Shown in pieces: positions 43,008-52,297 of a stretch of DNA of 64,000 nt. The stretch lies in NCBI RefSeq assembly GCF_003482105.1, contig NZ_QULM01000002.1, positions 298,326 to 362,325 of the forward strand, given 5' to 3'. Under the pieces are notes generated by a model, which worked only from the letters and a program-made list of their open reading frames with translations, ran no database searches and was not told the DNA's origin. The position numbers were made by a program, and so were the translations under genes. The stretch comes from Coprococcus sp. OM04-5BH. Its GTDB lineage: Bacteria > Bacillota > Clostridia > Lachnospirales > Lachnospiraceae. Within the stretch, counting starts at the first letter, position 1, and each line of letters opens with the position of its first letter.

Positions 43008-44822
43008 TTAGTTCTTAGCTTCAAGTACTGCGTCTACACTCATCTGTTCATAATTTCCTGAGTTGTATCTGTAGTATCCGATCTTAACTGTATCTCCCGG
43101 CTGGAGCTTTGCGATCATCTTCTGAAGCTCTGTGATATCTGTTACTGTCTTACCATTAAATTCACAGATGATATCGCCTGTCTGAAGACCACACTTCTCT
43201 GCTGGTGAGCCTGAAGACACTGCTGTGATATTGACACCTGATGGCATTCCAAAGCCCTTTGTGTACTCATCAGTTACTGTCTGGGCTGTAATTCCAAGGT
43301 ATGCACTTGATGATGTGCTTGTTGAAGCATTTGTACCGTTCTTGATGATATCCTGGATAATATCTGAGATATCTGAGATAGGAAGTGCATAACCCATGCC
43401 CTCTACCTGGCTGTCTACTGACTTAGCTGTGTTCATACCGATAAGCTCACCCTTCATATTTACAAGGGCGCCACCTGAATTACCAGGATTGATGGCTGCG
43501 TCTGTCTGGATAACCTTAACTGTTGAACCGTCTGAAAGTGATATCTCTCTGTCTATTGCACTTACATATCCTACTGTTACTGACTGTCCATATCCAAGGG
43601 CATTACCTATGGCAACACAAGGTGAACCAACCTCAAGATTATCTGATGAACCCATTGTGATAGCCTTTATACTGCTCTTTGTGCTGTCTTTGATCTGATC
43701 AAGGGGTACTGATACAACCGCCACATCATTGTCCTCATCATATCCCTTAACTGTTGCTTCCACTGACTCGCCATCAACAAAGCCTACGCTTAATGCCGTG
43801 GAATTCTTAACTACATGATAGTTAGTAAGGACCAAAAGATTACTGTCATCCTGGCTGATTATTATTCCTGAGCCTGCGCCCTCTGTCTCCTGCTGATATG
43901 TGTTGAACCAGTTCTGGTATGTGTTCATATATGTTCCTGATATGGAAACAATGGATGGCATTACATTCTTTGAAACTGTTGTAACATCATACACTGTATC
44001 TGTTGTGGTTGATGTCTTTGTTATAGTAGAATTATCTGCTGAATTATCCGTAGAAGCTTCTGTATCCGATGTGTCGGCAGTAGTGCTCTCTGTTATCACG
44101 CCGTTCCTGGCAAATAACTTATCTGAGCCATACTTGACTCCCTGGAATGTAGCTCCTGCAAGGATCCCGAATACTGCGCCTGCACATGCCATCCATGCCA
44201 GCTTTCTTCCAAATCCATTATTATTTTTCTTTGCTGATTTCTTTTCTGTATGCTTCTTATTCTTAACAGGAGGTGTCTGGCTGCCGCCGTTATACCCTGT
44301 ACTTTCTGTAGATGTGAAATTGTTAATATGCTGAGTTCCTGCTGATGTGAAACTGCTGTTCATATGTTGTGTGCCTATGGTTCCGTAGCCGTTATACAGG
44401 TGCTGGGCACCTGCATTTCCATAACCGCTGTTCATACGCTGGGTTCCTGTGCTTCCATAGCCGCTGTTCATGTGCTGAGCACCTGTGGTTCCATAGCCAC
44501 CACTCATCTGCTGTGTATAGCTGTTATCCATGCCCTGATTTTCTTTGCGGCTGTATCTGCTTCCTGTATCCAGATCGCCTGCCTGTGTGTATCCATTATT
44601 CACACTGTTTTCTGCAGACTTGCTGTTTACATTGTCCATGCCCTGTTCTTCTGTATGTGTGCATCTAGTCTCCTGGGAGGTCTCTGCTCTGTCGGTGCTT
44701 CCAGATCCTGACTCAAGCTTATCTGCCTCCATTCTTCTGCTCTCTGTCTCCGGTGTATCACTACCGAACGCATCAAAGCTCCTGTTCATGTTGTTCTGTT
44801 CATTTGAATTACTGTTATCCAT
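43008..44822 (-). CDS. HtrA/DegP-type membrane-anchored serine protease
   Basis: The 604-residue protein has a long disordered cytoplasmic N-terminus (about 1-200) with five 12-residue repeats (about 106-165, MNSGYGSTGTQR type), a membrane helix (about 207-228), and a linker rich in Ser/Thr/Asp. The trypsin-like domain has H336 (TNYHVV), D366 (NDVAVV) and S449 (GNSGGAL), and a PDZ domain follows from about 505. It degrades misfolded proteins outside the membrane. The start at 44822 has AGGATG 6 bases ahead. Confidence 0.94.
   Translation of the reverse strand: MDNSNSNEQNNMNRSFDAFGSDTPETESRRMEADKLESGSGSTDRAETSQETRCTHTEEQGMDNVNSKSAENSVNNGYTQAGDLDTGSRYSRKENQGMDNSYTQQMSGGYGTTGAQHMNSGYGSTGTQRMNSGYGNAGAQHLYNGYGTIGTQHMNSSFTSAGTQHINNFTSTESTGYNGGSQTPPVKNKKHTEKKSAKKNNNGFGRKLAWMACAGAVFGILAGATFQGVKYGSDKLFARNGVITESTTADTSDTEASTDNSADNSTITKTSTTTDTVYDVTTVSKNVMPSIVSISGTYMNTYQNWFNTYQQETEGAGSGIIISQDDSNLLVLTNYHVVKNSTALSVGFVDGESVEATVKGYDEDNDVAVVSVPLDQIKDSTKSSIKAITMGSSDNLEVGSPCVAIGNALGYGQSVTVGYVSAIDREISLSDGSTVKVIQTDAAINPGNSGGALVNMKGELIGMNTAKSVDSQVEGMGYALPISDISDIIQDIIKNGTNASTSTSSSAYLGITAQTVTDEYTKGFGMPSGVNITAVSSGSPAEKCGLQTGDIICEFNGKTVTDITELQKMIAKLQPGDTVKIGYYRYNSGNYEQMSVDAVLEAKN
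44328..44507. repeat. Five 36-bp coding repeats in the protease N-terminus
   Basis: Five units of 12 codons (consensus M-N-S-G-Y-G-x-x-G-x-Q-H) lie in the Asn/Gly-rich cytoplasmic tail of the HtrA-like protein. Length variation between strains is expected. Confidence 0.8.
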
Positions 44823-44982
44823 ATATGTCATCCTTTCTGTAGTTAATTATCAATGTCTGTATCATTTACTCGAGTTGATCATCTATGTCATTTCCTCTTT
44901 ACAGGTAATAATATAATCGGAAAATGTGACGCAAATGTGTTTTTAATGTTTAAAAAATGTGTCATTTGCCCATATATCCACC

Positions 44983-45011
44983 TTGTTAATAAATATGAAT
45001 TAATATATAAT
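44983..45011 (+). promoter_or_regulatory. Promoter of the 88-residue protein gene
   Basis: TTGTTA (44983-44988) and TATAAT (45006-45011) are 17 bases apart. The start codon lies 45 bases downstream. Confidence 0.7.
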
Positions 45012-45055
45012 TTTCTATACATAATTTAAACTAAGCCCTTTGGGAGGATACTATA

Positions 45056-45322
45056 ATGTTCAGAGTCTGGGGAAAGATAATGAAGGAAAACCGCCTGGTA
45101 AAGGACACAGTTATCGAGATAGATGACTACGAAATGTCCCGTACCAAGCGTGTATATAAGGCACTTGAAGATATGTGTTACGAATTTGATCTTGCCGTAC
45201 CTATATGGCTTAAGAAAAATCAGGAGGATTTCATCTGCTACGCAAGGACCAGATTTACCTCTGATAACTTTATCGATTCCATTGATTTCGATTATCTGGA
45301 TTTTCATGTGATCGAGGAATAA
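45056..45322 (+). CDS. Small protein of unknown function, 88 residues
   Basis: It begins MFRVWGKIMKENRLVKDTVI and contains RTKRVYKALEDMCYEFDLAVPIW split by no membrane segment. The second half is rich in aromatic and acidic residues (FIDSIDFDYLDFHVIEE). A perfect GGAGGATACTATA leader and a good promoter support it as a real, separately transcribed gene. Similar short proteins are annotated only as hypothetical. Confidence 0.75.
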   Translation: MFRVWGKIMKENRLVKDTVIEIDDYEMSRTKRVYKALEDMCYEFDLAVPIWLKKNQEDFICYARTRFTSDNFIDSIDFDYLDFHVIEE

Positions 45323-45505
45323 AAGTCACCGGCTACAAAGGTCAGATACACTTATAAAAAATCATGTATATCCATGCAAAATACTCATAAGCAGAACGTG
45401 TGTATATACAATACAATACAATACTCATAAACAGAGTGCATGTCTGTGCATAACCAGAGCACACACATTTGCATTAACAAAATATATGAACATAAGGAAA
45501 CAATA

Positions 45506-46174
45506 ATGTTTGAAATTAAAAAAATCTCTAAATCCTTTGGAAGAAAGAAGGTTCTTTCATCGGTTTCATTTAATGTTGAACCCGGAAGCTGTGTAGGTCT
45601 TCTGGGCATAAACGGATCAGGGAAGTCCACGCTTCTCAATATTCTGGCAGGATGTATAAAGGCTGACTCCGGAAGCTTCGGCTTCACCGGATCCGGTAAG
45701 AGGATAAGCTTTCTGCCACAGGACAATCCCCTTATTCCGGAATTATCCGCTATAGACAATATTAAATTATGGCACTCCGGTGGCAATAAAGTCCTTACCT
45801 CTGAGTATGCAGTCTCCATCCTTGAGAAGCTTGGGGTAAATGCATTCCTCCATAAAAAGGTAAAGGACATGTCCGGCGGTATGAGAAAGAGGCTCAGCCT
45901 TGCCATCACTATGATGGAAGCCCCTGATCTCCTACTCCTTGATGAACCCCTGGCAGCTCTTGACATGCTGTGCAAGAATGGGATACTGTCCTATCTCACA
46001 GAATACAGAAATTCCGGCGGAAGTATAATAATCGCCACCCATGAAGCGGCGGCTCTCAACATCTGTACTACAGTCAATATACTGAGAAACGGAACTATGA
46101 CCGTGGTGCAAGGCTCAGGAAGCAGGCTTCTTGAGGAGGATTACATGCGTCTTCTCCTTGGAAAGGATATATAA
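45506..46174 (+). CDS. ABC transporter ATP-binding protein
   Basis: The 222-residue protein has Walker A GINGSGKST (about 36-44), signature DMSGGMRKRLSLA, Walker B LLLLDEPLAALD and switch His in IATHEAA. It is a CcmA-type exporter ATPase. The start at 45506 has AAGGAAAC ahead; the frame extends to 45440 without a site. It heads a plus-strand operon with two permeases. Confidence 0.92.
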   Translation: MFEIKKISKSFGRKKVLSSVSFNVEPGSCVGLLGINGSGKSTLLNILAGCIKADSGSFGFTGSGKRISFLPQDNPLIPELSAIDNIKLWHSGGNKVLTSEYAVSILEKLGVNAFLHKKVKDMSGGMRKRLSLAITMMEAPDLLLLDEPLAALDMLCKNGILSYLTEYRNSGGSIIIATHEAAALNICTTVNILRNGTMTVVQGSGSRLLEEDYMRLLLGKDI

Positions 46175-46181
46175 GGAATAA

Positions 46182-47300
46182 ATGTTTAAACGATTGATCT
46201 TAACTGACCTAAAAAGAATAAAGACATTATTTGTGCCAATGCTTATTGCCTCCTTTTTTCTTGCTGCCATAATATCCGGTCTGTCTGTACTCTCAGGAAA
46301 ATTATTATACAGCAAGGATAAACAGGAGCCTGTTGACATAGGAATAGTAATGTCCGCAGATTCAAGTATGTCTAACATGGCATACAACATGGTCTCCGAC
46401 ATGAAAAGCTACAGCAGCTACACCAATATAATAAAATATCAGGACAAAGCCTCCGGCATAAAAGCTGTTGAATCCGGAGAATTAAAGGCTCTGATACTGG
46501 TTCCCGACAACGTGCTGTCAAGCATTATGAACGGGGAAAATGAACCCATAGAGGTCTACTACAATCAGGACGGGACCCTTACCACCTACCTGCTAAAGGA
46601 TATATTTGTATCTACCTCATCAATGCTTGGAACCTCCCAGGCAGTCATATACGCCTACCAGAGGATGGCACGGAGCATGGAATGGCCCGATGAGATTTAT
46701 TCTGCCATGCTCCAGGAAATAAATGAGCTTACAATAAACTATGTATTAAACAGAACAGATATATTTGCAGAGATACACGCAGACGCCACAGGAGTCTATA
46801 CTCCAACGGAGCATTATCTGGCGTCCGGCATACTTATACTGCTGTCCCTCCTTGGGATAATATATATTTCATTTATCAAAAACAACAACCGGGCATATAT
46901 CATAAAATTAAAATCCCATGGTATCGGTGGGGTGAAATGCTCTGTAAGCCAGATGATTGCCATGACATCAGGCTTGTATGTAATATTCATTCTGCTGTAT
47001 GGAATACTTTTTATAGTCTCCCGGCTGTCAGATGGTCTGGACATAAGCTTCACACCATGGATATTCCTCTATGGACTTTTGCTGTGTCTTACAGTTTCCT
47101 TATTTACCCTTGCAATAGGAAAGCTTCCTGTAAGCCAGGCTGCCGCAGGGCTGTTATATCTGTGTATCCTTATTGCCCTTGCTTATATAGGCGGGCTGCT
47201 GGTTCCACGAAATCTGCTGCCGGAATTCGCAGGGGATATCAGCGGATACTCACCATACCACCTTCTCCACAAGATGTTGTGCAGATGTCTGTACGGCTAA
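46182..47300 (+). CDS. ABC transporter permease (ABC-2 type), first
   Basis: The 372-residue protein has an N-terminal membrane anchor (about 15-38), a large extracytoplasmic domain (about 45-205), then about five membrane helices (from about 210). It begins 7 bases after the ATPase gene. The substrate is unknown. Confidence 0.85.
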   Translation: MFKRLILTDLKRIKTLFVPMLIASFFLAAIISGLSVLSGKLLYSKDKQEPVDIGIVMSADSSMSNMAYNMVSDMKSYSSYTNIIKYQDKASGIKAVESGELKALILVPDNVLSSIMNGENEPIEVYYNQDGTLTTYLLKDIFVSTSSMLGTSQAVIYAYQRMARSMEWPDEIYSAMLQEINELTINYVLNRTDIFAEIHADATGVYTPTEHYLASGILILLSLLGIIYISFIKNNNRAYIIKLKSHGIGGVKCSVSQMIAMTSGLYVIFILLYGILFIVSRLSDGLDISFTPWIFLYGLLLCLTVSLFTLAIGKLPVSQAAAGLLYLCILIALAYIGGLLVPRNLLPEFAGDISGYSPYHLLHKMLCRCLYG

Positions 47301-47357
47301 AGCAAACAAGGGGCACTAACGAAAACAATTTTAACTGGTTAATATTAAGGACAAGAA

Positions 47358-48383
47358 ATGAAGAAATTTTTGATACTTTTTAAAAGAATGTGCATGAAGC
47401 CATTAAATCTTATAATATTATTGATCCTGCCGGTCATAGCCATCACCTTCCGTATGCTTCCGGAGAAGTCCGTGAAGAGCAGCATTACCACCGGCATATA
47501 TATTGAACAGGAAGACCAGTGGCTTGACAGCTTTAAGAAGCTTATGGGCACTCATAGTGACGCCTTTGTATTTGAATTTGCAGGATCGTCAGATGAATTG
47601 AGAAATGCTGTGGAATCAGGAAGATATGATTGCGGATATGTAATAGGTAAGGATTTCTCGGCTAACTTCATAGAGGATTACAAGTCTGCAAGGATAAATG
47701 TCCTTACAACAAGCAACACCTCCTACGACACCGTAACCATGGAGATTATCATGTCAGAGCTGTTAAAGGCTTATGATGGTGCCATAATCGATCATTATCT
47801 GTCGGTGTCCTCTTCTGCCTCCCCATATTATACAGATGACGCAGAGAAGCTCCTTGATACTGCATATTCCGAGATACTTAACAGCGACGAGATATTCTCA
47901 ATCTCTGCAAATGATACCGGTGAATTTGCCAGCATCAGGCTGTTGGATTTCACATTTCCTTTTGAAAAATTCGCAGGCTTTGTAATATTCACCGCTTCAC
48001 TTATGGGACTTCTGACCTATAAAAAAGATGAAAATGACAATATATACAAAAAGCTTAACAAGTCCGGTCAACTTAAATTCTATGTTGTAAATGTACTGGT
48101 TTATCTGCTGCCTGCTGCCTTGTCAGGCTTTATTGCAATAGGAATATTTAAGGGCTTTGATAACACACCTGCACTTCTTCTCAAGATGTTATTGTACATC
48201 CTCATATGTATGATATTCTGTTCGGTGCTTGAGATTTTCGTGAAAAGCTACAGGGTATTCACCGCCGTACTTCCTATCATTCTGGCATGTACCCTGGTGC
48301 TTTCACCTATATTTATAGATCTGACTGATAAGAATGTAATGTTCAGGCTTCTGTCATACCTGTTCCCACCAACTTATATGTAG
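47358..48383 (+). CDS. ABC transporter permease (ABC-2 type), second
   Basis: The 341-residue protein has the same layout (N-terminal anchor MCMKPLNLIILLILPVIAIT, extracytoplasmic domain, then helices from about 200) but little sequence identity to its neighbour. It converges on the YigZ gene with a gap of only 10 bases and no visible terminator, so transcripts of the two may overlap. Confidence 0.85.
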   Translation: MKKFLILFKRMCMKPLNLIILLILPVIAITFRMLPEKSVKSSITTGIYIEQEDQWLDSFKKLMGTHSDAFVFEFAGSSDELRNAVESGRYDCGYVIGKDFSANFIEDYKSARINVLTTSNTSYDTVTMEIIMSELLKAYDGAIIDHYLSVSSSASPYYTDDAEKLLDTAYSEILNSDEIFSISANDTGEFASIRLLDFTFPFEKFAGFVIFTASLMGLLTYKKDENDNIYKKLNKSGQLKFYVVNVLVYLLPAALSGFIAIGIFKGFDNTPALLLKMLLYILICMIFCSVLEIFVKSYRVFTAVLPIILACTLVLSPIFIDLTDKNVMFRLLSYLFPPTYM

Positions 48384-48393
48384 GTTATGATAC

Positions 48394-49017
48394 TTATACT
48401 ATAAAGCGTTCATCCTTAACTGAGATCTCTGCTCTTGCGGCAGTGGTTTCAGTTATTTTTTTTGTGAGCATGTCCACCGCTTCCACAGGGATCAGCGCTG
48501 TAAATCTCACATTTTCAGTGTACTCCGTTCCGGCTATTATCACATCCTCATTATTAAGCAGGTATGATATCTTTCCTGAATCGTTGTAATTTGTAGTTAT
48601 GTCAACTTCTTTTATTTTGTACTTCTTCTTGATACCGGCAGCATTTAACGCCACCTTGGCGGCTTCCGTATATGCTCTCACGAGACCACCTGTTCCCAGA
48701 AGTGTTCCACCGAAATACCTTGTGACAACTATGCATATATCAACCACTTGATTGCCTGTTATCACTTCAAGTATAGGCTTTCCCGCAGTTCCCGAAGGTT
48801 CCCCATCATCAGAAAACCTGAGCAGTGTATTTTCATTTCCAATGGCAAATGCATAACAGTTATGCCTTGCGTCATAACGCTTCTTTCTTATCTTCTCAAT
48901 AAAGGCAAGAGCTTCCTCCTCGGAAGCAACAGGCTCCGCATAGCCGATAAATCTGGATTTTTTCTCTACTATCTCATCTGTCCCCGAATTAGTTATGGTA
49001 AAAAAAGTGTCTGCCAT
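48394..49017 (-). CDS. YigZ/IMPACT family protein
   Basis: The 207-residue protein has an N-terminal UPF0029 domain: KKSRFIGYAEPVASEEEALAF (shown in part), RHNCYAFAIG, SDDGEPSGTAGKPILEVI, VVTRYFGGTLLGTGGLVRAY. A C-terminal DUF1949 domain follows. Related IMPACT proteins act in translation control; the bacterial role is unclear. The start at 49017 has GGAGGAATT directly ahead. Confidence 0.93.
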   Translation of the reverse strand: MADTFFTITNSGTDEIVEKKSRFIGYAEPVASEEEALAFIEKIRKKRYDARHNCYAFAIGNENTLLRFSDDGEPSGTAGKPILEVITGNQVVDICIVVTRYFGGTLLGTGGLVRAYTEAAKVALNAAGIKKKYKIKEVDITTNYNDSGKISYLLNNEDVIIAGTEYTENVRFTALIPVEAVDMLTKKITETTAARAEISVKDERFIV

Positions 49018-49117
49018 AATTCCTCCTTTCAAAGCAAATTTGATCTACAATATTTTAAAAATTAAAAGCCACAATGCCTTGAGTGTGCCCAAAACATCAT
49101 GGCTGTTTTTACCGGTC

Positions 49118-49570
49118 TTACTGGCTGAGCAATTTTGTAAGCTCATCCATAAATGTATTAACGTCCTTGAACTCTCTGTACACCGAAGCAAATCTTACAT
49201 ATGCCACCTGATCAAGATCCTTTATCTTATCCATAACAATCTCACCGATCTGTGTGCTGTCAACCTCCTTAACTTCAAGGTTGAAGATTTCATTTTCAAT
49301 ATCATCAATGCACTTTGTAACCGCTTCTGCCGAAACAGGTCTCTTATGACAGGATTTGATAACCCCTGCCTCTATCTTTCTTCTGTCGTAGGTTTCTCTG
49401 TTCTTATCTTTCTTGATAACAATAAGAGGAATCGTCTCAACCTTCTCATAGGTTGTAAATCTTCTTCCACAAGCATCGCACTGTCTTCTTCTTCTGATAG
49501 AATCGCCGTCATCTGCCGGTCTTGAATCAATTACTCTTGTATTATCTACGCTGCAAAATGGACATTTCAT
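49118..49570 (-). CDS. nrdR: Transcriptional repressor NrdR
   Basis: The 150-residue protein has a zinc ribbon (MKCPFCSVDNTRVIDSR ... CDACGRRFTTYE) and an ATP-cone domain (from about 49, VIKKDKNRETYDRRKIEAGV). It represses ribonucleotide reductase genes according to dATP/ATP. No nrd gene is in the window. It follows ylmC by 14 bases with AGGAG 10 bases ahead. Confidence 0.96.
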   Translation of the reverse strand: MKCPFCSVDNTRVIDSRPADDGDSIRRRRQCDACGRRFTTYEKVETIPLIVIKKDKNRETYDRRKIEAGVIKSCHKRPVSAEAVTKCIDDIENEIFNLEVKEVDSTQIGEIVMDKIKDLDQVAYVRFASVYREFKDVNTFMDELTKLLSQ

Positions 49571-49584
49571 ATGTTCTTTTCTCC

Positions 49585-49839
49585 TTATACCTCTGCTCTT
49601 CCTATTTCGGGGCACACATCTACCAGAACTATGTCCGGTCCAATCCTGACTACATTACAGAAATCTATGTAATATTCCTCTGCCACTCCAAAGCACCAGA
49701 AGCTCTTGCTCTGATTTGGGACAATGATAGCCAGTATCTTACCTGAACACGGATCAAATTCTATATCTGTTACATAACCCAGTCGCCTGCAATCCTTGCA
49801 GTTAATAACTTCCTTCTCTCTCAATTCACAAAATCTCAT
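49585..49839 (-). CDS. YlmC/YmxH family PRC-barrel protein
   Basis: The 84-residue protein reads MRFCELREKEVINCKDCRRLGYVTD, then a PRC-barrel strand set (GKILAIIVP) and IGPDIVLVDV. Its family is found in spore-forming Firmicutes, often in sporulation regulons; its role is not known in detail. It is upstream of nrdR. Confidence 0.9.
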   Translation of the reverse strand: MRFCELREKEVINCKDCRRLGYVTDIEFDPCSGKILAIIVPNQSKSFWCFGVAEEYYIDFCNVVRIGPDIVLVDVCPEIGRAEV

Positions 49840-50007
49840 AGGACACCAGATGAATTATATTATAATATATTCTATGCTTCCACATGAAATTGATGAATTA
49901 CTCATATAATATTATCATTTATGCCACCGTCAACTGTATTACGGTGACACAAATGATATTCATAGTTCTTATAATGATCTTTCATACCGATCTTTTTATA
50001 CTGACCT

Positions 50008-50808
50008 TTAGTGATCCTTCGTAATGATCTTAACCGGACACTTTGAGGCACATGTACCACAATGGTTACACAGCTCAGGATTAATATGTGCAAGATTCTG
50101 GTCAAAGGATATGGCCTTCATCTCACAGTTTCTCACACACAGGGTACAACCGATACAGCCTGTCTGGCACACCGCCTTAACCTCCTTGCCCTTTTCCTTT
50201 GAATTACATCTTACAAGATAAGGGGCATCATAAGGAACCAGCTCAATGAGCTTTCTAGGGCAGACAGATACACATTTGCCACATGCCTTACACTTGTCCT
50301 TGTTTATCACTGCAATTCCGTCCACTATATCTATGGCATCAAATTCACACACTGCTTTACATGAACCAAATCCTGTACATCCATAAGTACATCCCTTAGG
50401 TCCGTTGTTAGGATTGTTCTGTGCCAGCCTGCAGTCCTTAGGTCCTACATACTCATACACATCCTTTGCCTTCTCACAGTCTCCTGCGCACTTGACAAAT
50501 GCCACATATCTGGTATTCTCCACGTTCTCAACCCCAAGCACTGCACTGATCTTTTCCGCCACTGCCGCTCCGCCTACAGGACATGCTGAAGGTGGCATTT
50601 CGCCCTTGGCAATAGCTGCTGCCAGACCATCACAGCCGGGATATCCACATCCACCGCAGTTATTTCCCGGAAGTGCCTCTCTTATGGCGACCTCCTTAGG
50701 ATCAACCTCAACCTTTAATTTCTCTCCGGCAACACCAAGGAGTATGCCCACGAGAATACCTATACCACCAACTACCGCTACTGCAATAAGTACTGCTTCA
50801 ATATTCAT
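50008..50808 (-). CDS. rnfB: Rnf complex subunit B (ferredoxin-type)
   Basis: The 266-residue protein has an N-terminal membrane helix, a 4Fe-4S domain (NNCGGCGYPGCDGLA ... CPVGG), and a cluster of further Cys including two ferredoxin motifs (CKACGKCVSVCP, CNHCGTCASKCP) plus CIGCTLCVRNC. It accepts electrons from reduced ferredoxin. The start at 50808 is an ATG with GGAGG 7 bases ahead. Last gene of the rnf operon. Confidence 0.96.
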   Translation of the reverse strand: MNIEAVLIAVAVVGGIGILVGILLGVAGEKLKVEVDPKEVAIREALPGNNCGGCGYPGCDGLAAAIAKGEMPPSACPVGGAAVAEKISAVLGVENVENTRYVAFVKCAGDCEKAKDVYEYVGPKDCRLAQNNPNNGPKGCTYGCTGFGSCKAVCEFDAIDIVDGIAVINKDKCKACGKCVSVCPRKLIELVPYDAPYLVRCNSKEKGKEVKAVCQTGCIGCTLCVRNCEMKAISFDQNLAHINPELCNHCGTCASKCPVKIITKDH

Positions 50809-50819
50809 AGCCACACCTC

Positions 50820-51392
50820 CTACATCATTCCTGCGAAGCCGAAGAATGCGATAGCCATAAGTCCTGATGTAAGAAGCACGATAGGTGTTCCCTTAAATGC
50901 CTCAGGTATATCGCTGTACTCTATCTTCTCTCTTATTCCCGCAAGTATTGTGATTGCTATCGCGAATCCCAGTGCAGAACCAAATCCGTTGATAGTACTC
51001 TTTAAGATACTGTATTCTGCCTGAACATTGTTAAGTGCGATACCAAGCACTGCACAGTTTGTTGTGATCAGCGGAAGATACACACCAAGTGCCTCATAGA
51101 GAGGCTTAACCTTCTTCTTAAGGAACATCTCAACCAACTGTACAAGTGCTGCAATAACAAGAATGAACACTATGGTATTGAGATATTCAAGATGAAGCTT
51201 CACAAGTATTCCGTAATATATACCGCTTGTCACACAGGAGGCAATGGTCATTACAAAGATTACCGCTCCACCCATACCTGTGGCTGTCTTAACTGACTTG
51301 GATACTCCAAGGAACGGACATAAGCCCAGGAACTGGCTGAGTATTACGTTATTTACAAGGGCTGCCCCAATAGCAAAAAGTAAAAGCTCCAT
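50820..51392 (-). CDS. rnfA: Rnf complex subunit A
   Basis: The 190-residue protein has six membrane helices and conserved QFLGLCPFLGVSK and LITTNCAVLGIALNN. These carry the Cys pair that binds the intramembrane 2Fe-2S cluster shared with RnfE. The start shares one base with the rnfE stop (TAATG). Confidence 0.96.
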   Translation of the reverse strand: MELLLFAIGAALVNNVILSQFLGLCPFLGVSKSVKTATGMGGAVIFVMTIASCVTSGIYYGILVKLHLEYLNTIVFILVIAALVQLVEMFLKKKVKPLYEALGVYLPLITTNCAVLGIALNNVQAEYSILKSTINGFGSALGFAIAITILAGIREKIEYSDIPEAFKGTPIVLLTSGLMAIAFFGFAGMM

Positions 51393-52297
51393 TATGCCTC
51401 ACCGTCCTTTCCTGTTTCCCTGGCTTCCGGCTTATTCTCGGCCGGCTTAACCTCAGGTTTTACTTCTGTATTAATCTCAGGCTTTTTCTCAACAGGTTTT
51501 GCCACTGTTTTCTGTTCAACAGGCTTTGTCTCTGCCTGAGCCTCTGCTGCCTTCTTGCCGGCACACAATACATTTGCACAGCCTGCACAACCCTCAGGTC
51601 TGCAGAACTCTGATGTATCCTTGCCCTCCGCTGCTGCCTTTGCTGCCTTTTTTGCATTTCTCTTATTTAAGAATGCTATAAGAAATGCAAGTACAAAGAA
51701 TGCCCCCGGTGCCAGGACAAATATTGTTATCGGCTTGTAATATGCAAGTACATCACCGATGGATTTTAATGCACCGTTGCTGTTTGATGATAGAAGATTT
51801 CCGTCACCAAGTATCTGATAGTTAAATACACAGCCCTTACCGATAAGTTCTCTGAAAGCACCTATAACAGTAAGGCCTATTGTAAATCCAAGTCCCATTC
51901 CAAGACCATCAAAGAGTGATGGCATAACCTTATTCTTTGACGCATAGCTCTCTGCACGTCCGAGAATAATACAGTTTACAACTATAAGCGGAATGTAGAT
52001 ACCAAGACTGTCGTTCAGTGATGGTATGAATGCCTGAAGAAGAAACTGTATAACTGTAACGAATGATGCGATTATTACGATATAGGCAGGTATCCTGACC
52101 TTGTCCGGGATAACCTTTCTGAGTAATGATATCGCCACATTTGAAAGCACCAGGATACAGGTCGTTGTAAGACCCATTCCTGCACCGTTTATTGCTGAAG
52201 AAGTAACCGCAAGTGTAGGACACATACCAAGCATCTGTACAAATGTAGGGTTTTCTTTAACAATACCATTGTATAAGCGTTCCGTACATTTACCCAT
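51392..52297 (-). CDS. rnfE: Rnf complex subunit E with a Cys-containing C-terminal extension
   Basis: The 301-residue protein is about 85-90 residues longer than usual RnfE. Residues 1-212 are the standard six-helix core (FVQMLGMCPTLAVTS, IVVNCIILGRAE). Residues 215-301 form a cytoplasmic or extracytoplasmic tail with C232, C237, C240 and C245 (spacing C-x4-C-x2-C-x4-C), then Lys/Pro/Glu/Val-rich repeats (KPVEKKPE, EVKPE). The tail could hold a metal site and a flexible tether. The start shares a TAATG with rnfDG. Confidence 0.93.
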   Translation of the reverse strand: MGKCTERLYNGIVKENPTFVQMLGMCPTLAVTSSAINGAGMGLTTTCILVLSNVAISLLRKVIPDKVRIPAYIVIIASFVTVIQFLLQAFIPSLNDSLGIYIPLIVVNCIILGRAESYASKNKVMPSLFDGLGMGLGFTIGLTVIGAFRELIGKGCVFNYQILGDGNLLSSNSNGALKSIGDVLAYYKPITIFVLAPGAFFVLAFLIAFLNKRNAKKAAKAAAEGKDTSEFCRPEGCAGCANVLCAGKKAAEAQAETKPVEQKTVAKPVEKKPEINTEVKPEVKPAENKPEARETGKDGEA

